Below, one piece after another: positions 43,768 through 58,100 of a stretch of 64,000 nt of DNA; the stretch's first letter is position 1; each line of letters begins with the position of its first letter. This DNA comes from Vitrella brassicaformis (taxonomy: Eukaryota; Sar; Vitrellaceae): assembly GCA_001179505.1 (NCBI GenBank), contig CDMY01000266.1, positions 65,788-129,787 on the forward strand. Reading direction: 5' to 3'. The position numbers and the translations under genes were made by a program. A model generated the notes under the pieces. That model saw only the letters and a program-made list of their open reading frames with translations. It was not told the origin of the DNA and made no database searches.

Positions 43768-46700
43768 TTAGTTGTCCTCTGATCGGCCCTCCTGAGGACC
43801 GCCCGCTTCGCCACCTTCACTCTCGTGCTCCTCACTCTCAATCTCCTGCATGACACACACACACAATACACACACATGAACGGATACGTACATGCCCCTT
43901 CCCCACCAAACATAGACGTGTATGCCATCCCATCCACACCCACGTGGAGAATTGCGATGAGCGACTGCTTGATAGCGAGAAATGACGGCCGATCGGCGGG
44001 GCTTGCGAAGCACTGGGCGACGAGTCGCCGGAGGGATGGCCGCCAAGTGTGAGGGACGGGCAGCCTCTCGCCCTGCTGGCCCACACGATAGGGAATCTCC
44101 TCGGGAGATAATCCTAACCATGGAGGCTGCCTGCACCACACACACGACGACAGTGCACCCATCCTCTTCTTCTCTCCCTCTCTGTTTTTGTGTACAGTAT
44201 GTATGTGGCATTTATGTGTGTCACTGACCCCATGACCATCTCCCACATGTTGACGCCAAACGCGTAGACGTCACTCGCCTCGCTCAGCCCGGCGCCGTGG
44301 AAACCCTCTGGAGGGAAATACGCCAGTGTGCCGCCGACCGACACCGACGCACCCGCACCGCCCTCCTTGGCCGTCGCCAGGTGGTTGGGCGACGTGCTGT
44401 GGCAGTGAGAGAGCGTGTGGCTCAGACCGAAGTCGACGATCTTGGCCTTGATGCTGCTGCTGCTGGTGGTGGTCGTCACGTTGCCGTTGTCAGCAGCAGT
44501 GCTAGGGAGAGAAGGCGTCTGCTCGATGAGGATGTTCATCGGCTTCAGATCTGAAGGACATGCATTCACCGCCCGTACGTCTCTTCTGCCAACCAATCGG
44601 CCCATCTCTGTCTTTCCCTGACTGACCGCCATGCACAATGCGGTGGTGTGCGAGCACGATCATGCCGTTGCAGATCTCGATGGCGATCCTCACGGCCTCC
44701 CTGTCGGGCAGCGGGCGTGACGGCTGGCCCCTCCCCTGGTGGATGAGTGCGTGCAGGTTGCCGCCAGTGATGTACTCGGTCACCAAATACAGCTCGGGGA
44801 AGGGGCGCGGCTCGTGCGTCTCGGGGTCGTGCCAATCGCACGCGTAACCCAGCTGACACAGACAGACAGACAGACACGCATGACAAGCATGATCGGGATG
44901 GATGTATTTGTGTTCCGTTGTGTTGAGTGGAGTGTGTACCAGCAGGACGACGTTGGGCGACCGGACCTCAGCTAAGATGCGGACCTCCTGCACACACACG
45001 CACAACCAACCAAGCAACCAACCATCCATCCATTCACAAGCATGAGGAACCCCCCGTCCATCCCTCCCTGCGAGTGACCGACCTTGAAGAATGAGGACAG
45101 GAGGTCGGCGTTGATCAGCGTCGTGTCCGTCTTAAGACGCTTGATCGCAACCTCCAAACCTACACCCACAACACACAAACATGGGAAATGCTGGTTGCTT
45201 GCAGGCTGGCCGTTGTCGTTGTCAAGGTTGTCTTACTGCGCCACTGTCCATAGAAGACCTCTGAGAAGGTGCCCTCGCCGATCTTCCGGGTGAAAACTAA
45301 ATCCTTCGCCTCGATATGCAGCGACGCAGGCAACGTGGTCTGTACACATGGGCACAGACAGACAGGCAAGCCATCCCTCGCTGTCCCTTCGCCTGACCTT
45401 GAGCCTGGCTGTCAGGTCTCTGAGTGCGGAAACTTCCCCACCGCCACACACGCCAGCAGCAATGTCCCCTCCCTCCACGCCAGTCGCAGGCTTCCAGTCG
45501 CCAGGAGAAGACTTTGGAAACCCGTCAAGAGGGTACTCCAGGTCACTCAGTGGCGACTTGCCGTCACTCAGACTCGCACTATCATGGTGGTAGGTCGACG
45601 GCAAGACGTTCAGCAGGGGCGGCGCTGAGCGGCGTGGCAGCTGCAGGGGCGGGGGGGAGAAGAGGGACGTGAGCGGCGGGCCGTTGAGGGGAATCGGCGG
45701 AGGGAATGGGGGAAAAGTCGTACGCCGCAAATGCGGTGAGTACTTCACGACCATTGGCGGCGCTTCTCGGTCGCTCTCTCTGTCTGAAGGGGGCTGTGGG
45801 GGGCTGCTGTTGGTGGCATGGTCGGGTACTGCTGCTGCTGCTGCTGCTGTTGTGGGTGGTGGTTCGCTCTGCTCATGGAATTGCAGCCAGTATGAGCCTC
45901 CTTCTGCAGGGGGGGCGGGGGGAGGCAAGAAGGGGTTGGTCGGCAGCAGGGAGGGCCGTCCATCGCCGCTGACGCTGGCAGCAAACGGGTTGGTGAGACG
46001 GTCATCATCGTATTCGTTGTGTTCCTCGTCTCGCTCCTCGTGCAACGGTTTGTGGTCGTCCTCTTCTCCCTCATCTGTGTCACCAGCAGATCTCTCATCG
46101 TCCTCCTCCGCGTCTTGGCTGCTGTCGTCCGCATCCCCATCAGCACCGTCGTCCTTTCGAAAGGATGGCGGCCGTTTGTCGCTGGCGTGTCCGCCGAGCA
46201 ACCCTCTCTGCTCGCCGTCAGACTCATCGTCGATGGGGCTGACCTCCACACCCATGACGTTGATGCGCTCCTTCTCCCTCAGGCTGGCCCATCGCTTTCG
46301 CCTCTTCCTCACTGCTGCTGCCGGTGGTCGCCGCTCCTTGCTCTCAGAGTCGCTGGTGATGGCCGTCATGTCGTGCGGCAACAAGGAGGGGAGCTCCTCC
46401 TCCCGCTGCTGCTGCTCTTGTGCGCCGCCGGGATCTCCCACATCATCACTTTCGTTGCTGCTGACACTGGAAGACGACGAACGAGAACGAGACCGAGAGG
46501 GACGTGGACGCACATGTGGATGCTGTGGATGCTGCACATTCACGTGTCTGTCCTCAGGCATCGAGTCGCCGTCATCGTTGTCATCGACAACACGGAGCAA
46601 GGGCGCCGGCGGCTCGTCTTCTGCTGGGAAGATGGGCGGCGAGGCCTCTCCCTTGGATGACTCAGAAGAAGAGGATGAGCTGCGGCTGCTGCGGGGGATA

Positions 46701-46807
46701 GATGGTGCTTGCACTGGGCGCGTCTCTTTGTTGCGAGTAGCTCGGCGAGCAGAAGGCAGCAGATGGTTCATAGATGCCAAAAGTGCTCTTTCGTTCAAAG
46801 CTCGCAT
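43768..46807 (-). CDS. Tyrosine-kinase-like (TKL) serine/threonine protein kinase
   Basis: Exon 1 (46807 to about 45401) encodes about 470 residues of Ser/Arg-, acid- and Pro-rich disordered sequence. Seven further exons splice in phase into a complete kinase domain: GEGTFSEVFYGQW (glycine loop), VAIKRLK (catalytic Lys), FFKEVRIL (helix-C Glu), VTEYITGGNLHALI (hinge), IVHGDLKPMNIL (catalytic loop, Asp and Asn present), KIVDFGLSH, YFPPEGF (APE variant), SDVYAFGVNMWEM, and near the end CFASPADRPSF. The last exon is acidic, ending with TAA at 43768-43770. All catalytic residues are present. The loop and the C-terminal RPSF box are typical of TKL/Raf-MLK-like kinases. Substrate unknown. It is divergent from the gene at 47041. 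Confidence 0.85.
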
Positions 46808-47040
46808 GACTGCGAGCTAAAACAAGCATGGGCGTGGGTTCGGTACAGCACAGTGGATCTGGTTAAGATCGTGGTTAAGCCGCTGCAGCAAGCCGTTGCA
46901 GACGCCATCGTTGGTGAGAATTCTGATAGAGAATTCACCTCTGTCAAAGGCAGAGGAGTAGCCAGCTGAGGTACGGCAAGCGGAAGAAAGCCACTCGGAG
47001 GCTCACAGATCGATGAGGCGCCACCGGTGCATTCACTGAT
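46808..47040. promoter_or_regulatory. Divergent upstream region
   Basis: About 230 bases between the TKL kinase start (-) and the first ATG of the next gene (+). It contains GGTTAAGATCGTGGTTAAG, a short direct repeat near 46860-46879. No recognisable core promoter. Confidence 0.3.
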
Positions 47041-48034
47041 ATGATGTCCGCGCTGTGTCTGTTTGCAGGTGTGCAGATGTCGGCTGCTGCTTCTGAAGAA
47101 GGTGGTGCCTCTATAGCTGACGAGCCATCTTCATCCGCTGCGTCGGCCGCAAATGGTACACTAACAGAGGTGTGTGTGTGTGTGATTGCCGGCAGACAGC
47201 TGTGTGTGTGTGTATGTGTGTGTGTGATTGTATTGTAGGTGCTAGCAGTGCATCGTCAGACCACCAGCAGCTCGCGCTCGCCTTCCTCCCTTCAAAGATG
47301 TCGCCGACGCTGCTTCTTCTCGTGTTGTCGTCGTCGCTGGTCGCACAAGCCTCTCCCTCTCTCAGGCTTGGGTTTGTGCCTGCGCGGCCTGCACGACTAC
47401 CGGGCGTCCAGTGCTGGGACGGCATCAGAAGCTGAGAGAGGCTCGAGCCCTCCTCCAAGCTCATCGACGTCTGCACACCAACCGAGGTCGGTTGCACACA
47501 TGCCAGATGGTCTGTCTGGCCTTCCTTGCCCCTGACTGCCATCATCTCTCTCTGCGGGCGTGTTCGGTGTGGCGTGTGTCCAGAACGAAGCCACGAAGCG
47601 GCCCATCCTCGTAAAGTGCATTCAATCTGCCCTGAAAGCCCTCACGGAGTGTGCGTGTCCGTCTGTCTGTCTGTCTGTCCATGTGTTGGCGTGCTCATCC
47701 ATCTGGCAGACCGAAGATGAGGCCTTGCAGGACTTACTTGAGTGGTGTTGGAATAAGAAAGACGACATCGACGCGCGGCTACAGGATGTCGACGTGGCGA
47801 TCGAAGATGCATGCGAGAGGCAAGCGTCATCGGCGCATTATGCACCTAAAGTGTGTGTCGTTTTGCAATGGATTCCATTGCAAATTAATGCAGTGGCAGC
47901 AAGATGTATAGGCCGCTCGTGGGGTACCGAGACGAACTCCAGCGCGTCAGATGGCTCGTCTACTTCACATGTACGTACGTACGCCGATGCACGCATTGCA
48001 CACAGATTCGTCATGGCGTGTGCGCAAGTGCATC

Positions 48035-48073
<39 letters not shown>

Positions 48074-48456
48074 TGTGTGTGTGTGTGTGCGTGTGTTTGT
48101 GTCTGTCTGTCTGTGTGTCTGTGTCTGTGTCTCTGTCTGTCTGTCTGTCTGTGTTTCAAAAAGGGCTAAGCGCGCTTTCCAAGTGCTGCAAAGGTGTGCG
48201 CACACAGATGGCATACACGTGTGTGCATGCAGCCTTTTCATTTGATGCATTCATTCATTCATTCGCCAGACCCCTTTCAGATGGAGCCAGTGACGCGATA
48301 CCTTAGCGAAGGTACGTACGTACGTCCATGACTCTACAAACACGTGTGTCGTGCGGTCGTGTTCTCTTACCCTCAGACTTCGACAACCGCCCCTTCGCTT
48401 ACAAGCCTATCAAGACGCCTCTCCCTCCCGCCTCTCAAGGCGTCTCTCCCGAATGA
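47041..48456 (+). CDS. Unrecognised multi-exon gene, possibly plastid-targeted
   Basis: The 3' exons are convincing and phase-compatible: ATKRPILVKCIQSALKAL (about 47582), DEALQDLLEWCWNKKDDID (about 47710-47850), PLVGYRDELQRVRWLV, LSALSKCCK, DPFQMEPVTRYLSE and DFDNRPFAYKPIKTPLP, ending in TGA at 48454-48456. The 5' end is uncertain. One candidate start at 47299 gives SPTLLLLVLSSSLVAQA then SPSLRLGFVPARP, which looks like a signal peptide followed by a transit peptide of a complex plastid. An upstream frame from 47041 is Ala/Ser-rich. The junction between 47430 and 47580 does not resolve cleanly. No family recognised. Confidence 0.45.
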
Positions 48457-49124
48457 GTAGACGCGTGTGCCTCCACGCCTGGATTGTCGTCTGGGGCCGA
48501 GTTTCGTGCAGCTCTTTTTGAGGGGGGGCGGGAGTGTGTGCGAACACGTTTCTTGCATGCAATCATATCCACCACAACACAACACAACTATGTACATATG
48601 AGTGAATCACATTTTAAAGACCAAACCCTGAAACGCGTGTTTGGTGCGCTCTCTGCCCCCGTATCTGTCGCGCCGGATGGATGCCGCAGAGACTGGACGG
48701 TACGCAACGGTTGAATGTCTGCGGATGCTGAAGCCTTGAGTTGGTCGATGCGTCTGCTGCATGAGAAGACATGATATTTATACGTGACGTGAACGAAAGC
48801 ATAGGTCTTTTTTCGCGAGTTTGATTGCAAGCCTGGCCTTGCACGTGTTTGTGCAAAGAAGCTGCCGACCATGAGCTAAGGTAAGGCATGCGCATACACG
48901 CACGCAATGCTGCCTACTGAATGAGACGGCACATACACGTTGCCGCCCGGATGAATCTACCCTGACGTGAGCACCAGACTACTCCACACACACCATCGAT
49001 GAACTCATCTACTTCTCGCTCCAAACAAACAGCTACAGATTCTCTCTCTCTGTCTCTCTGTCTCTCTGTCTCACACACACACCTACATCATGAGGCCACT
49101 CGATCATGGCGAGTACGTACGTTT
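48457..49124. other. Convergent intergenic spacer
   Basis: Spacer between converging gene ends. Contains AACACAAC-type repeats near 48575 and a (CTCT)n/(TGTC)n stretch near 49040. No gene seen. Confidence 0.55.
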
Positions 49125-52100
49125 TCATATCTCAGCCAGCGAGCTGCGTATCTCCACATAAGCGTTCTGCGACTGCCTCCGCAGCTCGCTCTGCGACAGA
49201 CGCGCAGCGGGCCGAGGCTCGTCACCCACGAGAGACCTGGGCGAGTCCTCATCCATGTCGGTCAGGTTGTCCCCGACCTTGCCCTCCTCGTGCTGTCTCT
49301 GGTCGCCTTCATGGGTGGTCTCGGTCAACTGGTTCTTGCCTCTTCGTCTCCTTCTTTGTCTGATGGCGAATGGGAACTCCACTAGCGAGGGGACGAGCAG
49401 GATGATGGGATCCAGCATGGGGGTGTATTTGGTGAAGATCAGGATGGCCGTCACGCCGAGGATCTGCAGGCCCGGGATGATCAGCAGCCTGCGCATTTGA
49501 AGGCGGACACACACGAGAAGGGTGAGACTCGTGTCTCGGGTGAGCCATTTTGCTGAGTGTTTGCGGCCGCCTGACCTGTATGAAAGTCCGAGTGACGACG
49601 CCCAGATCCACTTGCCCACCAACGTGGGCTTCTCGCCCTGCAAACATTCATCCATCCATGCAGTCCCATTGTGTCTCTCTGTTTTTGTGTGTGTCTCCTG
49701 CATGTATGCTGACCATAACAAAGATGAGCAGCCAGGTGACGGCCCCGAGGTTGGACAGCGTCCAGGTCACCCACCCCGCGATATCCATGGCGTCCCACGC
49801 CTGCATCTGGAACTTCTTTTCACCGGGCAGCAGGTCGTCCTCTATCACAAACTTGGTGAAGAGCGCGTACAGAACCACCGGAAAAATGAGTGACAGCACG
49901 AGGGCCCACAGGCTGACGAACACCGACGGGAGCCCCGGCATGTATGGAATGGAGGGGGACGAGCAGAGGTCGGTCAGGTGGGCTAGGGGGGAGAATACGT
50001 CGTCGACATGGGCTGCGAGGGCACACTTGTGGTGGAAGAAGAGGGACGCATACAGGAGGATGCCGATCAGGGAGGCCTCCAGCACGGCGAACCGCTGCGA
50101 ACGGGTGATGAAGGGATTGTATGCCAGCCTTCAATGGAGGAATGCAAGGGACAGCAGCGGCATTGTCCGTGTCTCCCTTCCTCACTCTGTGTGTCTCAAG
50201 GGTGCTTACACTTTCAGCAGTGGGTGGTCTCGTCTCACAACACGGCTGAAGATCCTCATGTTGGGCCACCGCTGGTACTTCAGCCGGCCCGCAATCGCCT
50301 TGGCCTGACCATATCAATGGGGACATTACTGAGCGTTCATTCAGCGTGTCCGCCTGACTCTTCAACCTGCATGGTCTGCGCCACGAATGTGTCGCTTCTC
50401 GGCGGTCCGTCTGTGGTGGATGTGGCTGATCGCTGTGTGATGTCTCCCGTGTTGGTGGAATCCATCTCCATCGTGGCCAGCCGGGGCACGTCCTTGTCGT
50501 CCGTGAGAGCCTGCTCGATCGCCTTCTTCAGATGGCCAACCACACGAGCGAAGCCATCGGCAGAGAGGCCATCCAGGAATGTTATCTGACAGACAGAGAC
50601 ACGGGTGTCAGATGCGTGAGAGAGTGTGTGAGGTGAAACAGGGCTGGACTCACTTTCACGTCGTCGCCGTCTTTGAATTTGAGATACACCGACGACAGGC
50701 CGCTGCTCTCGCCCTTCTCGATGCGCACGTCCTCGACATCTTCCAGGAAGTGGCCGTGGATAAGGCGCTTGCCTGCATCCTCCTCAGCCGTCGGCTCTTC
50801 GCCAGGGACCATCTCTGAGACATCCACCTTCTCGGTGTTCAACACCTGCGCGCAAACGCAACATCATGCTTCCGTCCCTATGAGTGCGTGCGGTGTGTGC
50901 GTGTGTGTGTGTGTGTGTGCGTCTCAGCAGTGTCTCAGCACGCACCAGCCCGTCGTGGGTCCACCAGAGGTGTGCTGGCTTGTTGTTGACCAGACCTGAA
51001 GGCAGCAGGAAGGATATCGGTGCAGGAGCGTGTAGGCATGATCGCTTACAGAAGCATGCTGAGCTCGGGATCGGCCCCTCATAAGTGAACCAGCTGGTCT
51101 GCTGCTCTGGCGGCCTCTCCTTCTCATTCCCCCCACTCTCGGCCAGCAGCTGCTTCCACACCTTCATCGCACTCTTGCGCGCCGTCTTGGCCGAGTACAG
51201 GAAGCGTTCCAGCACTGTCATGCCGCTGGGAACGGTCTGCACGTGCTCGTCCTTCTTGACGTGAGGTGGGGCTAGGTCGAAAAAGTCATATAATTTCGGC
51301 CAGATGGGGATCTTGGACGACTTGCGTCTTCCGGCGTCTGTCTCTGCGTTGTCCTCTGTGTCTGTGGGCTGGGCCTGCTGAGCGAGGAAGTCCAGGTTCT
51401 GCTCCATGTTGGTGGGTCTCAGCTTCAGCAGCAGTGTGCGCTTCTGGGTGACTTCGTCTCTTCCGTAGATGGCCAGAACGGGCGGTGCGGACATCTTCCG
51501 TGATGGCGGCCCCACCGCCTCCTCGTCTTTGTCTTCGTTGCCCTCAGTGATGCCCCCGATCTGCTCCTGCAGGATCATGTCGATGGTGTCGATGTCGATC
51601 ACTTTCAGGGGCCCGCTCCAGTCCACCCAGCCACGCCACTGATAGAGACACATCCAACCGTCGGCGTCTCTCGTGTACGTAGTCATGTATGTATCTGTGT
51701 GTGCAAGGCCGACCTTTCTCTCTCTGAAGTGTGATGCGGGGTGCAGGCAGAGGTCGCGGCCACTTGCCGACACCCACATGTAGAAGGCCTCCGACCGCTG
51801 AAACTCCGCCAGTGAGTCGACCGGGATCTCACTCGCGTCCGACTCACGCACGTGGCGAGCAGCGATTGCCCGGAGGTCGACGTCTTTCAGATCTTCCTCC
51901 AGGCCTTCAATCACCTCTACGCTCACAGCCGCCGGGGGCGGGATGGATGTCTCCTCCTCGATGAGCTTCTGTAGCCTTACGTGCTCCTTCTCCTGTGCAT
52001 TCTCCGTCTGGCTCTGCTCCCGTCTCTGGTAGTCGGTCTTGGCTAGGTCGATCTGGGCCTGTGTGAGGAGCATGTCGAGCTGTTCGAGACGCTCCTGCTC

Positions 52101-55100
52101 TTTCTGCTGCTTCGTCATGAGGAACCTTTGCCGTCTCGTGCCGTCGTGCACCCGCTGCAGCCGATTCGTGATCTTGCCATACTTCTGCATCTCGATCTCT
52201 TTCAGGACTATCAGCTGAAATGGCGTCACCGAGAGATCGCCGTCTTTGTCCTCCAGCGAGACGGCAGACGACATTCGGCTGTCGGTCACGCGAAGCTTCT
52301 CGCGCGCCTTTCTGTCGCGGCACGCACGGACGGCTGCGAGCGATGAGGCCAGTTGCTTCTGCATGTTGGTGAAGCGGTGCATGAAGACGCTCTTCTTGCT
52401 CCGAGGGAAGCGGTGCAGCGTCACACCCCCCTCGGTCTTCTGGTCGCCGTCTTCCTGTATGGGTTCGAGAGCGCTTCTGGTGTCGTCGAAGCTCAACATC
52501 GAACGCATTCTTTCCGTCTCCTCTGTCTGCCACCGCTGCATGCTCGGTTTCATCGACGCAGACCGCGCCACAGTCATTGTCAGGTCCTGGTCGATGAGCG
52601 AGGCCACATCGGCCTCATGGTGGGCCAGCAGCAGCCGATCGTCGCCGCGCTTATCCGGAGAGATGTCATCATCCCACATATCCCACTGCCACGAGGCGTT
52701 TTCGTAGTCGTCCTCGAGAGGATCCATGTGTTTGGGATGGCGGTAGTCGAAGACAGGCATCTCCTTGGTAAGCTGCTGGCCCTCCATGGCCTGTGTGGGC
52801 GACTGGGCGATCTCTTTGCGCTGTGCGTGTCGGCATCCCCTGGCCAGCCACTTGAGCAGACTCCAGAGGAGGAAGAGAGGCAGCAAGGGGAACAGAATTG
52901 CTCGACGACGGCTCAGGTAGATCGGACCGAGAGACACACAGCCCTGTTGGCGAGAGACACGAGACGAGATGTCTCACTGGTTGTGGCTCCGACATGCACC
53001 ATGGTTACCAGAAGTCTCATGAAGGGTATGCATATGCATATCGGAACGTCGTAGTTGTTCCTCTCCCATCTGTCCCTGAAGAAGAATTTAAGCCTGTCTT
53101 CCACGGGGACCCAATCGAGCCGATCCTGCACACACAGATGAGGCACCACATGTACATGGGCTGCTCTGCTGGTTGGAATCTCGGCTCGGCTCACCCGCAG
53201 CCACAGTGAGAGCACAGGGAACTTGAACAGAAGCGTCGCCGCGATGGCGTACCAGAAGCCCACGTTTCCTTCCGACACACACCGAGGAAGACATCATCAC
53301 ATACAATGTGAGTTGGTGAGCTTTGATTACGACTCACCGGCCAGGAGCATATTGAGCAGCACAGTCGTGTCCAACAGTGGTGTCTCCTCCTCCGCTTTGT
53401 CCTCGGTCGGCCGCCCCAGCAGCTCTATCGCCGCAGCGAAGGACGACAGATGTGTGCACGCACACTGGATGGCGTGCGGCGTCACAGTCACCTCACATCC
53501 AGCGTCCACAAACGAGTCCGACACCTCGTCGAAGTACATACAGTAGGCTCTGCTGTGCTCGAGATCTGACGGCTTCAGGGCCATGGAAGAGGGCCAGAGA
53601 GGGAAAGACATCAGCACAGGCGCGTCGGATGTCAGGTTGACGCTGGGCAGCCGAACACCGTCGATGAAAATGTCGACAATAACAATCTCATTCAGCACGA
53701 AGTCGGCTGGGTTGTCTTTGACCAAGAGTGGGTTCGCAGGAATGGTGACCACGGTGGCGTGCATGTTGTGGGGGATTTGGGAACAGTTCCATGCAGGTAG
53801 CAGGGCGAGACATGCCGTCGTCAGAGTTGGGATGGAGAGAGGTGAGATCAGCACACGACCCTGGCAGCACAGAGAGATCCATGACAGGCACAGCGGCTCA
53901 GTGCGCCTCCCTGCCTTGTTTGTGTACTCACCCTATTGATGCCATTCCTGACGTCGACGTCGGTGATTAGCCTCATGTAGAGCGAGAACTCCCCTGTCCT
54001 GTGCCAAAGAGGGATGGAGTGCTCATACGCGTATGTCGTGATGTTCCTGTAGGCCGAGTCCTGCAATCACACAGCGAGCACCTCCATAAATGCACAGACA
54101 ACGAAACTGGGCTCTCTCACCATCAGAGACATGGCGTCCATTGCCACAGCGCGTGTTGCGTCGTCAACCAGGGAGTCACCAGACCGCTGATCAGAGGGGA
54201 AGATCTCGCCCGTGAGTGCCGACATGCAGGCGGGAAGGTTCCTAAGCAGAAGTGCCGCATTCTGCCGGGTCGTGGGCTCAATCAGTTCCGTCAGTTTCGC
54301 CAGATAGTGGATGCGTGCTGTGTGCATTAGGGCTTCTCCCGCCAGATTGGCGAGCCTCTCGGCAGCCTCGCCAATCAAAATCTCATCTTCGTCCCTGTTG
54401 GCTGGGAGGGGGTCCTTTGATATGCCTGTCAACAGCCCCAGCATCTCGTCCAGGAGAGTGGCAACTCTATTTCTCTGGAAAATGACAATCGAGGGATGCT
54501 TGATGAGCGTCTCACACGAAGCGATCACTGCCGAGGCGATTTCTGCCGAGTCATCCGTCTTTTTCATCTCGTCTATCAACTCTTCGATGTCCTCCAGCGT
54601 GACATTGCGGTCAGCCAACGTCACCGCTGCAGAGGGGCAAAGAGAGGGGTTATGGGCATCCCAGCGTGGGTCACACATGGCCACTATCCGCCAGTCGAGT
54701 CCGTCTGTCTCTTCACACTCGAGAAAGCAAGTCGACCCGAGCGAGTCAGTGAGCTTGGAGATGATGTGGTAGTCGCCTGCTTGGAGGTGCACGCGGAGAG
54801 ACGGCTCGAGGCGGTTGAAGGACAGGGTCTGTATCTTGCTGTCCCCTGTGATGGGGTAGGTGTCGGTAAGGTAGAGGCTGTATGTGGAAGCACCGCTGAC
54901 AGCTGCGGCGGGGTCGACCTCCCACCCATACTGATGGATCAGCGCTGACGACGTGGTATCTGATGTCTCCACATGCAACGAGCCCGCCAGCGGGAAGAGG
55001 GCGGCTCGGATGCTGGTGCTCCACTCGATGGTCTCAGGCTGGGCGACCTGGTTGATGAAGTTAATACGAGACAGCTTCACCTCATAGATTCAGGAGGGAT

Positions 55101-58100
55101 AGAGGTAGCCGGCAGGAATGACGCCAGTGACAATGGTGTGCTCGGCCGCTGATGACGCCTGCTCATATGACATGGTTGAAGGCTGTGCCTCAATCAACAG
55201 CCCTTCAGATGGGAAAGCCTCGACTTGTGTACGCTTGTAGGTTGTCACTGGGGTGAGTTTCCATGCCAGTGCCATGTCTCCCCTCACTTGCAGCGGAACA
55301 GATATCACCGATCCGTTGAGCACCACATCTGCGTGGGGGGACACCGGTCTCTCGATGCTCCGGTCCAGTTGCCGGAAAGACGTTCAAAGCCGGACCGCGA
55401 CACGTGCTGCTGCACCGTCACCGCCCCTCCGGCCACAGCGCCCTCCCCCATCGGCTGACTGGCCTCGACGGCAAAAACATAAAGACCCTCCCGCATACCC
55501 GCGGTGTCGAGGGAGAAGGACGCCTCTGTGTCGTTGACAGACATGAGGTCCCTCCTGAAGGCGGCCATGTCGTCGCTCGGCAAGCTGATGTGGTCAATGC
55601 AGTCGTGTAGCGGCGCGTCCTGCTTCAGAGACCGCAGCAGCAGGTCAGGCGCTGAGTGGAAGGGCGTTGACCGCATCGACGACACTGCAAATGGGCGGCT
55701 GAGGGGCGTCCACACGCAGAACCAGTCGACAGTCAGCGGCTCGCCGATGTGTTGGCTGGGGTGGGTGATGTCCATCACCAGCGTGACACTGCTCGATGGC
55801 GATGGGCGTGCCTGCAGGCGCAGCTGCAGATGGGGGGCGGGATACCTGTCCATCTTGATCTCAAAGGCGGTCCGACGGGTGCAGTTTGATGAAGATATGT
55901 TGGCGTACACGTCAAACACCTGACCGATGTAGTTGTCGCGGTTGCCGAAGACACCGTTCGTGTCGACTCGCAGCGCAAATTTGTCCCGAGACATGTCTTT
56001 GGCCGTCAAGTCGATCACCGACTGCGCAGTGCGTGCGTATGCTGTCCAAGTCACTTTGGCATTCTCATGGTTTGACGACTGGCCAGGAAACGCCCGCAAC
56101 ACCATCTGGCCTGTCGGCGAGAATGACATTGTGCTGTGTGTTGTCCTGACGGAAGGCGCGGCATCGGCGTGGCAGCACTTGTCCTTCATCAGCACCACGG
56201 ACACTTTGGTGCTCGCCGAGACACCGAGGTAGTTTGCTGCCGATATCGTCATCACCAGCAGGCTGTCGTCAAGGCTGTTCTCCACCTCATGTATCTTCCG
56301 CAAAAGGCATTGGAAATCTCCAGTGTGGTGAATGGGTCCCGCCAGCCTACACACAAGGATACACACTGCATACGGGACGCTGTGCTTGGCTTCCGCTTAC
56401 CGGACGCCTGGCTGAGGGCGTCTGCCATCTCGATAGGCAAAGAGCCGCCACTTTCGACACCGAATATGTAGAAGACCTGCCGACCACCGCTCGCACCAGT
56501 GTAGATGTCGATGTGCAGGGGGGGATCGCCACTGGCCTCAGAGCATAGCGACACGCTGTCAGGCGCCGTCACTCTCAACGTCGGCACGAGTGTGTCCATT
56601 GCCGCGCCCACATCAAGTGTCGTCATGTCCATGGAGATTAGTGCCGACCTGATGGGCGTGTCGCGGGGCTTGAGTGTGGCGTTTTGTCTTGATATGGCGA
56701 GAATGCATCGCTTGTCGGGTGTGGCCCACACACACAGGGGCTTGCTGCCGAAGACTCCTATGTTCTCGATGGATGAGCACAGCTCGCGGTCGAATGGGGC
56801 GGGGAGGATGGCCTCGAAGCACACCGTGGCTGTTGAAGGCGAATAAGACGTCTCTGCGCTGGTCAGTCGGGGCGTGGGGTAGGTCATGTTGACACTCTCG
56901 AGCTTGCAGCGGCTGTCACATCCATCCTGAGACATGGAAGAGACACACACATAAGAAACACATGCGATGCGTTTGGGTTTCTCCTCCTCGCGACCACTTA
57001 CCAGGATGGACTTGCACGAAGGGTCCGACCGCTGGCTCGATGGAATAGTCTGTGCTGTTTGAGCACGATGCCTTGTGCGTCGCGTCACATAGACAGGCCT
57101 TGAAGGTGCCCGCCACTGGCAACTCCACACTCTCACAGAAGAGCTCTTCTGTATGGCTGCCCTCGCCATTGCACTCGATCGGGTAGCTGGGCGAGCTGCT
57201 GGGCAGCTTGTGCAAGGCTGACCCGCATTCGAACTCCCCGTGGTGTCCGACGCTTGTGCCGATGAGCATGAGCTTGTCTCTGTCAGGGTCGAGGTGGTGG
57301 CCCCTGACTGTCAGCTGCAGGGAGCTGGCCGTGTGCGGGGGGTGTCTCTGCTCCACGTATTCGACCGCAGACACGAACCCCTTCTCTGAGAACACGCATA
57401 CACCGATGACAGCAGCAATGTACCAGGACACAGTAAGCTGTCCCTTACTTTGGCTGATGGCGAATGTGAATGTGTTTCCATCTGCCCTTTTCGCGGGGAA
57501 GAAGTTGTGTCCCGCGAGGCAGTCGCCCTCCAGTGTAAGTGACGCATCACATTCGCATAGACACAGCAGAGGAGCTATTCGGTGGACTATGGTCGAACAC
57601 GTGATGGTGTTGGCGGCCTCGGCGGGCGTGCAGTACATCGGGAAACCCTTGGACGTGGCACATGACCCGCACCCCGCTATCTTGAGCTGGTCGTGGGTCA
57701 TCTCGAAGCCGTCCACACTCACGCGTATGACCTGCTCTTCAGCCTCGTTGAGTGTCGTTGGGGTGAAGGCCGTGACCGACAGGGGATCTGTGTGATCGAC
57801 CGAGACAGACACATGCCTATGGTCGGCTCTAGTGCTTCTGGTTTGGAGAGATGGCGCTAGCCTGATGGGTTGACGAGAGGCTGCGGCCCAGGAGTCACGA
57901 TCTCTTGCATCAGGGCGGAAGGGTCAGTCAACAACACACTTAGGCTCTGGCATGCGGCAGATGAGGACACCTCTGCACCATTGATCGACAGCTGCCCAGC
58001 CAGTGTGGCATCGGGCGTCGCTGCCAGGAGAGGGGCGCTGGTGGAGAGTGAGATCCATTCCTCATGGCATAGAGCGACGACATAGCCGTGCTCGTTGGTG

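Noticed and set aside
45669-46820. 383-codon + frame opposite the TKL kinase first exon
   Set aside because: Shadow of the Ser/Asp/Pro-rich disordered exon on the other strand; no independent splice or domain signal.
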